In this document: in pieces, positions 1-12,256 of the stretch
Numbering within the stretch: position 1 is the first letter of the stretch
Layout: each line of letters opens with the position of its first letter
Assembly (NCBI GenBank): GCA_014621425.1
Contig: JAANBB010000095.1
Coordinates: forward strand, 45,809-109,808
DNA length: 64,000 nucleotides
Reading direction: 5' to 3'
DNA from: Cylindrodendrum hubeiense
Lineage: Eukaryota; Ascomycota; Sordariomycetes; Hypocreales; Nectriaceae
The notes under the pieces: generated by a model
Seen by the model: the letters and a program-made list of their open reading frames with translations, nothing else
Database searches by the model: none
What the model was told of the DNA's origin: nothing
Position numbers and translations under genes: made by a program

Positions 1-1
1 T

Positions 2-1363
2 CTCACCGAATTCGATCAGGAGTTTAGCCCACTACCAGAAGAGGCAGACAGGGAGTTTGAAGACGATGAGAAGTTACTCATGTGGAAGTCAAAACTGAAA
101 CACTACTTGATCTTATCGTCCGCTGGGAAGCCCATCTGGAGTCGCCATGGAGACCTGAGTTTGATCAACTCATCAATGGGCGTTGTGCAGACAATCATAT
201 CGTTTTATGAAGGGGCCAAGAACCCGCTTCAAGCCTTCTCTGCCGGAGACACCCGGTTCGTCATTGCAACCGAGGGGCCTCTCTACTTTGTGGCCATTAG
301 CAAACTTGGAGAGAGTGATTCTCAATTACGAGCGCAACTCGAGGCGCTGTACATGCAAATTCTATCCACCTTGACCCTGCCGAAACTCACCAATATCTTC
401 GCAAATCGGCCGTCTTCGGACTTGCGCAAGCCACTGGAAGGCACAGAATCGCTGCTCTCATCTCTAGCAGATGCCTTCACCAAAGGATCCCCCTCAGCCC
501 TCCTTGGATCTTTGGAGTGCCTGAAGATCCGGAAGTCTCAGCGTCATACCATAAACAACACGTTCCTCAAGTTGAGAGCCGACAAGCTGCTGTATGGACT
601 CATTGTGGCCGGTGGTAAATTAGTCAGCGTTATCCGGCCACGGCGGCATTCCCTCCACCCTAGCGACCTGCAGCTGATCTTCAACATGTTGTTTGCGAGT
701 GGCGGTATCAAGGGCGGTGGTGGCGAGAACTGGATTCCTCTCTGCCTGCCGGCATTCAACAACAAAGGTTACCTCTACATGTACGTCAGTTTCTTCGAAG
801 GGGCCTCCGCAGACCAGGCCAGTTCCCCGGCAGCTGCAGAAGGACGCTCGGCAGATGAAGAAATTGCAATGGTCCTGATAAGCGCCGATCGCGAGAGCTT
901 CTTCGAACTCAAGCAGATGCGGGACAATGTCGCCCAGCAATTGGCCAAGAATGGGACTCTTGCCATCATTCAGAACGCCGCCCGAGCAGGTCGCCCGAAG
1001 ATACAGGATATCGCGCCGGGTAGCCAGGTTAGCCATTTCTTGTACAAATCACGAGCGAACGTGCAGTTCTGCATGGCGTCCTTGGAGCCCACCTTCACAG
1101 AGCTTGTTGAGCGGAGGAGGCTTATGACGGTGTATCACGAACTGCATGCGTCCACACATGCCAAACACGCGCATCTCAAGGTTCTACACAGCGTCGGAGA
1201 CGACGCGACGTCGCTGGCCTGGATCACACCCGTGTTCGAATTCTACTGTGTAGCAGGGCCGAATGTGTCCAGGGCTACGATAACACAGGGGGCAAATAAG
1301 ATTATCCACTGGGCCAAAAGGGAAGAAGAACGCCTGTTCATTATCGGCGGCGGTGTATTCTGA
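2..1363 (+). CDS. MON1: Vacuolar fusion protein MON1, C-terminal part (5' truncated by window edge)
   Basis: The reading frame is open from base 2 and has no start in the window, so the gene begins to the left. About 453 residues are visible, ending at the TGA at 1361-1363. The fragment opens with an acidic linker and then [23 protein letters not shown], the hallmark opening of the first longin/roadblock-type domain of MON1. Later stretches (LASLTLPKLT-like, [13 protein letters not shown], and a C-terminal YHELH...HLKVLHS block) also match the family. MON1 binds CCZ1 to form the guanine-nucleotide exchange factor for Rab7/Ypt7, which drives endosome and autophagosome fusion with the vacuole. 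The visible part has no introns. Family assignment is from recognised sequence pattern. Confidence 0.9.
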   Translation, partial: LTEFDQEFSPLPEEADREFEDDEKLLMWKSKLKHYLILSSAGKPIWSRHGDLSLINSSMGVVQTIISFYEGAKNPLQAFSAGDTRFVIATEGPLYFVAISKLGESDSQLRAQLEALYMQILSTLTLPKLTNIFANRPSSDLRKPLEGTESLLSSLADAFTKGSPSALLGSLECLKIRKSQRHTINNTFLKLRADKLLYGLIVAGGKLVSVIRPRRHSLHPSDLQLIFNMLFASGGIKGGGGENWIPLCLPAFNNKGYLYMYVSFFEGASADQASSPAAAEGRSADEEIAMVLISADRESFFELKQMRDNVAQQLAKNGTLAIIQNAARAGRPKIQDIAPGSQVSHFLYKSRANVQFCMASLEPTFTELVERRRLMTVYHELHASTHAKHAHLKVLHSVGDDATSLAWITPVFEFYCVAGPNVSRATITQGANKIIHWAKREEERLFIIGGGVF

Positions 1364-1522
1364 ACCGATGCAACCCTCATATACCATCATCAAAACACAT
1401 TGTGTTGTTATAATCCTCCAAACCCAAAACCGAGACCACCAACGCCTAGTATGTACTCATTATGCAGGAATTGACCCATGACCGTGGGAATCCAAATACC
1501 ACAGCCTTCTGACACATTGGAC

Positions 1523-2077
1523 TCATCTCGACCTCGACGGTGGCACCTGATTGAAGGTGACGACGGCCTGAGAAAACGTGGCGCTTCTCACAGGTCCGTC
1601 ACATTCTGAGGGAGAGGTGTCTCCTGGTGAAGGAGATAGCACGGCTGTGCTCCGGCTGTGGCTCGGGTTGGTATCGAAATAACCTCCCTTCGACTCGGAA
1701 CGGTTTCGAACGGCACCCCATGATTTCCTAGCCCATTCCCGGACCCGATCATTGACTGTCGACCGCCGCTTGGTCTCTGACTCCCAGGAGGAGTGGCGTA
1801 GGCGCAAGGGTGTAGGTGATTGCAGGCCTGATTGCCTTGGGCTTAATGACGGTCGTCCACCGCTCTCGCCGCCGAAGCTGGTACGGCCGTTGGTGGAAGT
1901 GGAAGGATAGGTGTCTGTAGCGAGTGTTGTCCTTGAGGCGTTCATGAGGGCTTCTGAGAAAGGCGCATTGAAATCTTCGATAAAGCGCGGGCTCCGTAGT
2001 GAGCTGGTGGGACGCTGGAAGTCGCCCTGTTCGGCTTCGGGCAGGGGAATCCTGAGGTTGGGTTTTCGGGAAGCCAT
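1523..2077 (-). CDS. Hypothetical protein, 184 aa, Ser/Arg-rich
   Basis: Single-exon frame with ATG at 2077. The product is rich in Ser, Pro and Arg and probably disordered. It has one plausible structured patch near residues 105-125 (a short amphipathic stretch with N-D-R-V-R-E-W-A-R-K-S-W-G). No domain is recognised. It is convergent with MON1, 160 bp away. The composition (SP/RS motifs, a short helical segment) is typical of poorly characterised fungal proteins rather than of a random frame, but homology support is lacking here. Confidence 0.6.
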   Translation of the reverse strand: MASRKPNLRIPLPEAEQGDFQRPTSSLRSPRFIEDFNAPFSEALMNASRTTLATDTYPSTSTNGRTSFGGESGGRPSLSPRQSGLQSPTPLRLRHSSWESETKRRSTVNDRVREWARKSWGAVRNRSESKGGYFDTNPSHSRSTAVLSPSPGDTSPSECDGPVRSATFSQAVVTFNQVPPSRSR

Positions 2078-4073
2078 TGTAGTGTGAAAGGCGGGTTCAA
2101 GCGCGTAGGCGTTCGGCAGGATATGAAGAGGTAGGGAGAGAGCGGGGAAGCCGGAGTGGTTCGTGACCGATGCAAGGGAGACCAGGCGACGATGTGAAGG
2201 CCAAGACTCGAGGTGGAGGATGCTGAGGGCGGAGAGGGAGAGAATAGATAGAGCCGAGCATGGAGAGACGGAGTCGCTTGTTTACTTTTTGTTGTTTGAA
2301 TCAGGAAAGCAACCCGGGAATGAGATTCTTTTTGCCCCAGGAAAGCGGCCAGGAATCCGTGGTTCGGGCAGGCGTCTTCGGCAAGCTTAACAACAACCAC
2401 TGTAACCAGATGAACATGTCGGGATAAGCGTCCGGTAGACCCCTGACTAGACTTCGACAAGCTTGCGTGGATCAGAAGCCAAGTGGACTGCGGGGGGGCG
2501 ACGGTGACCAGTGGATGTCGGCCCCGGGCGCCCGCGGTGGCCACAAGACGGAAAATCCTGAGCACGGCCGCGCAGACTCGTCGACGGTGCAAGCCACATT
2601 GGGAACCAAGTGGACAAGAACGGCAACTGTGGTGGGAACGCTTCCAGAAGGGCGAACAAGTTGCATGTGTGCCAGGAAGACGAGCCCACTAATCAAACCC
2701 CGTCGAACCCAGTTGAACCCAGTTGAACCCAGTTGAACCCAGTGCAACCCAGTGCAACCCAGTACAACCCAGTTGAACCCTGTTGCCGAGTCAAACCTTT
2801 AGAGTTCGGCTGGCCGGCCGACTTCCCTCCAGCGAGTCCCAGCGACCGTCCACGTCTGTTTGTGGGCTGTCGTCAGCGTCCCACCGACCGTCCACGTCCG
2901 GTTGTGGGCTGTCGTCGCCAGGTCAGTCTCTTCTGGGCAATGAGTCACGTTATGTGCGGTGTCGGGCTCGAGCGGGCTTGGTCTCGTGAGAGCCCTGACT
3001 CGACTCCCTCGATTGACAGACGCCCTGGCTGACGCCTCGCGGTGTAGTAGATCACGAGGGTCTGGACGCCTGGATCACGGCTGACGACTGGGGGACCCGA
3101 CGGGCATATTCGCTTCCCGCAAATGGCAAATGGCAATGGTCGGCGTGACCACAGAGCATTTCCTGATAATCGGGTCCTCATTTCTTGCCCTTGTATTTCG
3201 TATTTGCGCATCCGCAAGATACGTCAGGTGTATGCGGGGAGCATGCACTCGCACGCTTTGGTCCCTCCCTACCTGACGCCTGAGGCTGCCCGAGCACCAT
3301 TAAGAAGACACGGACATCGGGCCAAAGGACGCCAACCGTGACCACGGCGTTCGATGCACCTGCACGATTCCGCCACAGACATCATCTCAGCGCGCATTGA
3401 CATTGCAGTGTGCATTGGCCTTGGTCCGAGGCTGATCTGATGGCGCTTTGAGGTTCTCGAGGCAGGGAGGGATGTAAGAAAGCAGGAAAGTTGGAAAGTT
3501 GGAAAGTAGCATGGCACTTTGAGTGCTGATCTCCTGCAAGGGTTGTTGTGTTTCTCTCTGCGTGTCCCTATAGGTCAATTGCTGCTTCCGCCCTTCCTCC
3601 TGTTCGCATGCCTTCTCATGGCGCTTCCAATGTGTGGGCAGCTGGCAGCCAGCTGCCCTCATACAGCTGTAGAAGACGTCGGTTCCTTCCATCTTTCTGA
3701 AATCATTTAGCTCGCATGTGAATCAACCAAAAGAAAATTGGCAGTTGCAATGGCAATGCCCTATAGCACTTCCTTTTCTCGAACTATGCCAGTCTCGACT
3801 GCGTCTCGTCCCTGCGAGTTGCCTCGAGACGCAGCTCAACGTCGTCGCCTGGTCGCGTCGTCTTCCACAAGCTCGTCTTCCACAAGCTCGTCTTCACTCC
3901 TCAGGATGCGTCTCGAAGTCAGGCTGTGACGGCTGTCAGTTGGCTCGTAATCGCCCTCTCCAAGTTTCTTGGTCTGTTTTGATTGTCTTTGGTCGTCAGT
4001 GAACATTCCCGTATCACTTAGTCCATCTTATTCTCTCTCCCTGCATCTAGAACGCAGGGCTCAATACGACTCC
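2078..4073. other. 2.0-kb divergent intergenic region
   Basis: Lies between the 184-aa orphan (-) and the 1012-aa orphan (+), so it holds both promoters. I see no coding frame with protein-like content. A 10-bp tandem repeat sits at 2701-2780 (listed separately). The last 400 bases are C/T-rich, common in fungal promoters and 5' UTRs. Confidence 0.5.
2701..2780. repeat. 10-bp tandem repeat, 8 units
   Basis: Eight consecutive 10-bp units of the form AGTTGAACCC. Variants with GTCG, GTGC and GTAC in place of GTTG occur in individual units. No function is visible. Confidence 0.9.
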
Positions 4074-7000
4074 ATGGACCTCGAAGAATCTCGGCAGAGG
4101 CCTGCCAGCCAGAATTCCCATTGCAGCACTCATCCATCCCATGGGAAGTCAGGCAACCATCCTCACTCCCGGCCACCTTCACACCAACGCCGGCCTCTTC
4201 GCAGCGTCAACGAAAACGCGACACTCCTCCGGTCTCCTGGCCCACTGGAAAGCATGCTCAAGACCACGACCGAAACAGGCGACATTGGCATCTTCTCCAT
4301 CAAGGCCACACCTCCCTCGGTGACATATCATCACCCTCCCCGCCCAAGACCAAGCTTTGGAGATGAAGGCCTCCTTACTCGGCCTCACTCGCGGGGACTT
4401 GAAGATGGATTCGTCCATGATGATCGCAAGGCCCTCCCTTCATACCGAGATACCACATCCGAGATCATTTCGCTGTACGGCTCGTCGACCCAGCAATCCA
4501 ACTCGAGATCCTTCTCTCCGTCACTGGACGATGGCCGGCGGTCATACTCCCTAACAACATGTAGCTCGAGACATCTACCTTCCCAGAAGTCGTCATGCAC
4601 CTTACAGAGTTTCTCGAGTTCCGGTGGTCTTCAGCGTCCTCGTTCCCCTTACCCGTACCCGACTCGCTTGAAACGACCCGGAGTCCGGCCAGCTTCCCCG
4701 GCCATGACAGATAACGGAGGTGTTGATTACAGTAAGATGGTTGAGCTTGACCGCGTCTCATATGTATGTTCCCTTGAAACATGAGCGCCTTCTTCGGGGC
4801 AGCAGACTAACTGTTCAAGCGAACTGGTCACGGGTCCTACAAACCGACATACTACTCAAGCCACCGCCGTCCACCGCCTCTTTCTCTGCGACCTGAATTC
4901 AACAGATCAACATCCTCGTTGCCTTCACGGGCGTCCCCTGGTCCATATTACCACGGACCTGGGCCACACCGTTCTAGAACTCCCAATTCGATAAATCCCT
5001 GGGGCTTTAGGCCACCACGTCGACAACAAGACTCTAGCGACCAAAGTATCCGCTCAGCCAGTTTGACATCTATCGTGGAAATGTACCAGAGGCCCATGAA
5101 TAAGAGTAGACAGGGGCCACCACTGCGTTCCATGGGTTCGTTCTACTATGACTACACTGAGGAATTCGAGACAAATCCTCAACAAAGATTCGATCCTGCC
5201 GCTCCTCTTTGTCCGATTCCCCGGCGTACGGGCAGTATTAGTCGACCCATGGTCTTGAGAGAAGACAGCCATGGCCACCTAGGGATCGGATATGTCTCAG
5301 CCGAGGGCCAAGAGAGAGGACGTGAGAAGGATATAGTCGAAGGTAGAGTCTTACCTCCAACTAGGCTACAGATGCTAACGAAGTTCTAGATAAAACCGTC
5401 AGCACTGTTCGGATGGAAGTGGCAGAGCTTCCATTACCCAAAAACGATTCCAATCAGCTAAATTTCAACCCTTCCCAACCCATCGAACTAAACCAAGTGC
5501 AGGCGAGTCCCTATTCGATTGGATGTATCAATGGCGATGACAACATTGAAGCCTTGCTACTTCATACCAGACTTGTGAACTCGAGATCAGCCCCACCTGC
5601 GTCATTGAGGGTAGAGATTGGAACTGGGTCTGATACGGATCTAGAGCCATCACCAAGCTCCGAAAGTACACCGAGTTCTCATAGGAGCGAGTTGTGGCAG
5701 TCGTCCAGGCCGCGGGTCAGGGGACCTGAAGTCATTAACCCTCCCAGAAAGCGAGGGTTTCATTCCATCCCCCGAAAGTCGAGGCATATTCTAAACCCGG
5801 CGCTGTTAGAGACTGTTGACACCATCGAAATCTTTGATAACCCCACAGACATACCTGTAGGCAAAAAGGAGGTTGATGTGGTTCCATGCATTACCCCGGG
5901 CACACAACAGACGAAGTTGGAACATGGGGGCGAAATGCCAGCAACTCATCCACGGTCTCCAAAACAATCGCCTCAACCACAAAGACACAGCAATGGGCCA
6001 ATAGGCAATTGCCACTTAGGAAAGCACCGACGGAACCCAGCAACTACTTGCATCGTGCCCCCCGACACATCAGACACTGCTACCCTGAACCACTCAGCCG
6101 CGAAGGCAGACACCCCTATCCTATCGCCGAACCCAATTTCACCTGCACATCAGCTGAGGCTGACGAACAGCATCCCGCAGTTGATGAAGGCCCTGCCTCC
6201 TTTACCCCAAGAGGCGCAGCAACTATGTGAATCACCTCTTGGAAGCTTGTCAACGGAACCAGAGATTTCCACGGGGTTATTATTTACTAGTCCAGCCAAA
6301 TCTTTGGTACACTTCAAGTGCGAAGAAAGCTCTAGCTTCTTGGCTCCCAAGGGCCTCTCTGATGAGGATAATTCGGACGCATTAAAGACAAAGTCTCGAA
6401 CAAAATCATCGAAATTCAAGATTCGAATGAAGTCATCCCGTTATCCCAACATCGAAAGACAGCCCAATGCAAGCCTCGCGGCAGAGTCAGTGGGCCATTC
6501 AAACGACCACAAAAGACCAAGACTCAAGCTCAAGATATCCCGTACTCACCTGGTTCAAGAAAAGACAATCCAAACCGGAACAGTCATACGCAGTCCCGGA
6601 CTCAAACAATGTAGTTCTTTATCAGACCTGAGCAACCGCCCAAAAAAAGACCTGTTCACTGGCCGTTGCAGCCTTGAAGAAGTAGGCTTCGATAAAAAGA
6701 CGTATCATGGACTCGGGAAAGGTGGACTGAAAGCGATTCGTGAAGGGAAAGGACCTGAGCCATCTCCTAAATCATCAGATCAGTTCGACATCCCTTACCC
6801 ACCGTCGCTTGGCAGAGGGCAAGGTTCAACAATCAACCAGAGAGTAGATGTGGAGTTCGGGAATGACCAACAACTAGCACATAAAACGGCGTCAACTGGG
6901 AATCGACGCGGCTTACGACAGAAGGTGTCACTGCTTCGACTCCGAGTCCCTGGGTTTCCCCCACCAAAACCTAGGAGATCTAGACAAGATTCAGATCCAT

Positions 7001-7215
7001 TTGGAAGCCATCGAAGATCATCATCACCCAAGTTAGTCAGTGACAAGTCTTCGGATGGGTACGGCGTCATGGTTCACCAACGTCATTCAAGCTCAATTCG
7101 ACCGGGTAAGCGGCATCGACGGGTCCGACGGTGGGCGTTTGAGGCAAGACGTGCTGTGCGATCATGTGTGAGGAGGACCTTGGATCGGTCTTCGCACTCG
7201 AGCGGGGAAGAATGA
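4074..7215 (+). CDS. Large disordered hypothetical protein, 1012 aa, three exons
   Basis: Model join(4074..4763, 4820..5342, 5390..7215), 3039 nt, in frame throughout. Intron 1 (56 nt) has donor GTATGT and branch GACTAAC just before CAAG. Intron 2 (47 nt) has donor GTAGAG and branch GCTAACG before CTAG. The start chosen is the ATG that opens MDLEESRQRP. The product is Ser/Pro/Arg/Lys-rich with many SP and TP sites and no visible membrane segment or catalytic motif. Exon 1 ends in an ordered-looking segment (Y-S-K-M-V-E-L-D-R-V-S-Y) that continues across intron 1. The C-terminus is strongly basic (R/K-rich, about residues 970-1012), so nuclear or nucleic-acid-binding roles are possible, as inference only. 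Not recognised. Confidence 0.75.
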
Positions 7216-7713
7216 GTGTTGTTGGCCAATAGGTCATTTTGGGCTCTATTCTGGATCAGATTATCTGTGATGGAGACGATTGGTATGGTATGTCCTGAAA
7301 ACGCAAACCGCGGCGTGTCTTGTAAGTCAGTTGCGATCGATGGGGCCAATTATTGTTCGTTGTTAAGCTCGGGGTTGCAATGGAATCCCGCGGCTTATGC
7401 ATATAGATATTAGAGCGAGTCAACTGAGAAATAGAAACTTAAACGACATTGCAAGTTTCTTCTTAAAAAATCGATATGGTTTGTTGATAGAATGGACAAA
7501 TATGAAAAGAGTACACTGTGTGGACATGCAGGTCGGCTTTCAACCCACACTTATGTAAGAGAACAGATTTATGGTTGTAGATATCAATAATGAAGAAGCA
7601 GATATATTATGGCTCTATATAAATGTCTAAAACATCTAATTGGGTGGGTATCATCGCAAAAATTTCAGAATGTATCGCCTAAAAGACAAAAATAGATATA
7701 TCCTCCAATATCA
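7216..7713. other. Convergent 3' intergenic region
   Basis: Roughly 500 bp, AT-rich, between two converging genes. It holds their 3' UTRs. Several AATAAA-like stretches occur, for example around 7590-7620. No gene is seen. Confidence 0.5.
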
Positions 7714-9913
7714 TTACTGAGCCATGGTCTCGTTCAAATTATGCCAAAAGCTGCAGCGTTCCGTCTCATTTTTGGGGACAGTTTCCATGGTGGAGTTTTG
7801 GAGCTGCAGAACTAGGCGGCGCTGAGTATCACCCCAGGGGAGCCAGCGAGGAGCGTCATCGTAGCGGTAGGGGTTGGGGTCGAGGGCGCGAACGAAACTG
7901 ATCCAATAGTTCATAACTATAGGAACGATGTCGGCATTGTAGGTGAAGTAACTGGCAGCGGAGTTGACCATGGTAGGGCCAAAAACGGCTGGGGCCTCGA
8001 AGACGTGGGGAACACCCCTGCCGGAGGCAATGGAGGCCTTGTCCTGGAGGTTGTAGCGGTAGGAGAAGATGGTGGCGTTGGCGGAGGAGGAGTTTGCAGC
8101 ACGGAAGGCGTTGAGGACGTTGTTTGTCGGGCAGATAAATGTGGCTTCGCCATAGGCTCGTGAAGTTGAGGGAAACCAAGGGGCACGGGTGGGCAGGGTG
8201 TCCTCGATGGGGTACTGCTCAAGCATGGAGTCGGTGTTGTTGGTGTTGAGGCCGGGGTAGTTGTCCTGCATAAAGCTGACGAACTTGTCTGAGTCGGAGG
8301 CGTTGGGGACAAAATTGGAGCCCTCTTGTTGTACCATCTGTGTAAGCTGCTGTTCATATTTGAGAGATGAAGGGAAGGGGGAAGAAACATACCATTCGTG
8401 CAGGATCCAATTAGGACGGGGACCTTGATGAAGTCTCCTTCTTTGAACATAGCATATGGTGTGTCGCGCAGGAAATCCCCATCCGTACATGGAGTCCAGT
8501 AGAAGTTGGGTGAGTCGGTACGGCCGTAGAAGGCCCTAGGGCGGCTGATTTCCTGGAGCTCTTCCTTGTCCTTTCCGCGGAGACAGTCCATCTTATCGTC
8601 GGCGTCGTCACAACCCGCGTCAGCGACGACCCGGTCGTACTGGTACTCGAGATCCGAAACATTTTGCTGGCCGGGGAAGAAGGTGGATTCGGCAATAGCG
8701 CCTATGAACAGGCCATCGTCGCGGCCCCCATACGCGGCCAGGTGGAGAGCTACGGAGCCAGCACCGGCAGACATGCCTTGAATGACGACGTGGTCGGGAT
8801 CTCCACCAAACTGGTAGGGGTTAGTTATATTTTGGCTCCGGAGGACAAAGGAGTTGGAGAGAATGGAATCGGGAAAGATTTGGGAAGTTGAGGTGGCGCT
8901 GTACAAACCTTTGAGATGTGCTTCTGTACCCATTTGAGGAGGAAGCGTTGATCTAAAAGACCGGCGTTGAGGTCGCCGTCGCTCTTGACGTCGTCTCCAG
9001 CGAGGAAGCCAAAGAGGCCGACGCGATAATTGAAGCTGACGAAGACCATGTTCTTGTCCGAGGTCTCAACCATGAGCGAGCCATTGGTGGTTGGTCTTGA
9101 GTTGGACATGTAGCCTGCGAGATGGAGTTAGCAACGGAACAGCGACAGACTCGTGCACACAAAGAGGTCTTACCGCCACCCTGGATGAAGACCATGACAG
9201 GGAGCTTTGCGTCGGCCGCAGAATTTGGACCCCAGACATTCACGAAGAGGCAGTCCTCATCGCGCGAGGCGCTGAGTTTCTGTCCAACTCCTGGGCAGAA
9301 AGCGCGAAACTATTTGAGGGACAAGCGATTAGTGATGAATGAAAGTGAGGGTTGGTGAGAGTGGCTTACTCTCTGAGCACTCTGTGTGGGCTTGGTGTGC
9401 TCGGGATCGACGGGAGCACGCCACCGCAGGTCACCAGTGGGCGGCTTGGCGAACCGCATCCCGAGGAATTCGTTGACGCCGTTGTCAAGAGAATTACCCT
9501 TGTACTTGGAGTAGCCTAGGTCAACGGCCGGGCCGTCGCCGAGCCCGTCGCCGCTCCCGTTGTCACTCCCATTGTCTCTCTGTTGACAGAGTTAGTTTGT
9601 GATTGATTCATCGGGTTCGATGGTAGGAACTCACGTTTCTCAAGCCATAGTATAAGCCCAAACCAAGAGCGAGCAGCACTAAGGAGATAACTGCAACCAA
9701 TCCGATGAGCAAGTTGCGTCTACGCCTGGGATTGGGCTTGGCGGTTGCTTGGATGTTCTCAGAGTCGCTGTTGGAGGATGTGATGGAGTTGGCATCGGAG
9801 TTATATGAACTATTTGGGTTGCTTGAGGCAAGTAATCGCCGGGTGGGATCACTGCGATTGGTTTTCTGGCTGGCAGCGGCAGTTATAGTGGATGGCGAGA
9901 GGGAGGAAGCCAT
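7714..9913 (-). CDS. Membrane-anchored type-B carboxylesterase (cholinesterase-like), 619 aa
   Basis: Model complement(join(7714..8324, 8393..8810, 8909..9114, 9174..9309, 9370..9579, 9635..9913)), 1860 nt, all GT...AG. Residues 1-65 are Ser/Asn-rich, followed by an RRRR stop and a single hydrophobic span (about 67-90): a type II anchor with the catalytic domain outside the cytosol. The domain shows the early FLGMRFAKPP block, the oxyanion loop (IQGGGY), the nucleophile elbow with Ser291 in G-M-S-A-G, acid Glu417 in C-T-N-E-G-S-N-F, and His523 in G-V-P-H-V-F-E. The Glu417 codon is split across the fifth intron. The alternative acceptor 16 bases upstream would lose it and break the frame, which fixes that splice site. 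The usual G-E-S-A-G is G-M-S-A-G here. The substrate is unknown; carboxyl esters are the family norm. Several N-glycosylation sites (NxS/T) are present. Confidence 0.88.
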
Positions 9914-12256
9914 CTCGCACTCTTTGTGTATTTCTTTCTAGCCCCTTGAATTAAAGCGGTGCGCAAGAGGAGGGAAGTAAATATGATGGAAAAGGAGAAA
10001 ATAAATGGCAGGCGGCGCACTGAATGGAAACCCCAAGTCAATGATGTGGTGAGTATATGCTCGCTGGTGAATATAGGCTCGAGAGTAGAGGAAACGACAT
10101 AGGCCAATGTAGGAACCAACCAAGACACGAGAACAACAAAAGCGAAATTCAAAGCACAGGAGGACCCGAGTAACAGAGCTGATTATAATAAAAATAGGAC
10201 TGAAGGTCTGTGAGGCGCCGGGAGTCGGAGAGCGCAGGGCGGCAGACCCAAGTCGCAGACCCAAGTCGCAGACCCAAGCCGCAGACCCGAGTCGCAGACC
10301 CACGAGTGAGACGTCGACACAGACGCAGACGCGCCGTTAGTGCTAAAAGACGGCCAAGACTACGGCATATCCACCAGGAAGCCACCCAACAACCATGTAA
10401 TGATTACTCGGTGGACGGGGTTGGACGGGGTTGGATGGATGGAGTGCAAGGCCCGTTGGTGCCAGTGCCAACGCCTGGTGTCATTGAACATAGCCATTGG
10501 ACATAGCCATGGTATCCATCCATACCCTGGGCAAATCCACAGCAGGGCTGGAGGATCCATGTTGCTTTTTTGGATGTGTGCTCCGCTCTGTTATGCCTTG
10601 CTTTGTGTTTGTGTAGGTAGTCGGTCAGTTGGTGAGTCTGCCTGTCTGCCTAGAGGTATCAAGAGTTCTCGCCATCACGTGTGCTGACATGTGCCGTCTG
10701 CTGTTCCTACCCAAAGTACATGGCACTGATGCATGAATAAGTTGCACCACTCTCACCCTTCACCCTTCCTGCTGCACTGCACTCACTGCACTGCCACTGC
10801 CCGCCCAATAGCAGTCACGAATATCTCGCTGTTGGTGGCTCGCCGATGGTAGCACGTTGTTGGTTGACTCGCTGGATCCTCCGGGCACTTCAACGCTGGG
10901 ACAATCTGCACCTCCATCCCTGGTTGAGTAGTGGCCGTCAAGTGGGTGTGTCGCGGGTGTGCGTAAAAGTGGGAGCGAGGGCGAGAGCCGGCGAGCTCGG
11001 CAACTGGCACAACGCCAAGCCATTGAGAGTGCCAAAGCAGCATGGTCCACAGTACTTCTTCTTCTTCTTCTTTTTCTCCTGAAAGTTCAGCATCATTGCG
11101 TGCGCAGGGCTGAGCTACGCTCGAGTCTAGGTTCCTTGTCCGAGCCTGCATGAGATAGGGCTTCGGTGTGTGCTGCGGGCGGGTGCGTTGGGCCGGGAGA
11201 TGATACAGTAAGTACACTGCATGGATGGTCGGTCGCTGCTATGGTCGGTCGCTACGATGGACAGGACAGGACATATGATACACTGGCTGCATGGATGGTC
11301 GGTCACTGCTCATGGAAACCGCCGGCTCCGCCCAGCACCACCACAGACCCGTCATCTGCCCCGTCTAGCCGTGTAACACTACCACGTCAATGTGCAGCGT
11401 AGCCGATAACTATTCTACGAGCCGGTCACTGCCAGTCATCATTATACAGGGGGACCAGAGCGCCTAACTCCACTATTCCCGTCAGCTTGGCCGGCCGGAG
11501 ATCGCTTCATTGGCTGAGCCTTTCACACCCTTGCATCTTACTGACTCCCCCGCCGAGCCTCAGAAGACCCTGGAAACTGCAGTTTGGGGCTGAGCCAAGG
11601 GGAAACGCCCAGAGCCATGCCAAGATAGGCATCTATCCTCGAAGATTTACAACCAGTCATACAGTCAGACCAACCCGATGGTGATTGCCGATGCGTTGTA
11701 GGTCATCCGCCGTCACATTATAGCATGCTGCCCACCACCACCACCACCTCCTCCTCCTCCTCCTCCACCACATCCCAGCTTGGTCATCGCCTCTGCCGGT
11801 CTTCCCCGTTTAGATGTCTCTTGTCTATATCTGATGCATCCGCATACCCGCCGCTGCGGATCCCCCGCGAGCTGGCCAACCGCAAACACAGCCGCCAGGA
11901 TCAGAGGGACCAAGGATGATCCCATCATCCTCTCAGTGGCGCGTGCTTAAGCGTGCAATCCCAACCAACAAAACGGGGCGCAGGGAAAAACGAGAAGCAG
12001 CCGTTGGCGGATTTTACCATCTCGCATTGATGTAATACAGTTCAGTTCTTGGCACGGCTGCACAACACCACATGGCCCGATGCATCTGCATCCGGAGCCC
12101 TACATACTATGTAGTATGTCATCAAAGCCTCCTTGCGGCTGTGTTTTCAGCCCTGCACATCGACACTCAGTCATGATACAACGATCCTTCTCGGCTCTAA
12201 CCCGTTTGGCCCCAGTTCTCATTGTTTACTCTTATTCCCCTGCTCCATGATGATAT
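9914..12256. other. 2.3-kb intergenic region
   Basis: No convincing gene. It contains the carboxylesterase promoter, a 13-bp tandem repeat (10242-10306) and a CCA/CCT-rich simple repeat at about 11729-11770. Short frames here have random-like composition and overlap each other on both strands. Confidence 0.5.
10242..10306. repeat. 13-bp tandem repeat, 5 units
   Basis: Five adjacent units of GCAGACCCAAGTC with single-base differences. The first two are identical and the last is the most diverged. It is about 330 bp upstream of the carboxylesterase start codon. Confidence 0.9.

Noticed and set aside
8325..8346. Alternative acceptors for the fifth carboxylesterase intron (after ACACAG or AACAG)
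   Set aside because: They break the frame and remove the catalytic Glu; the AACAAG acceptor restores C-T-N-E-G-S-N-F.
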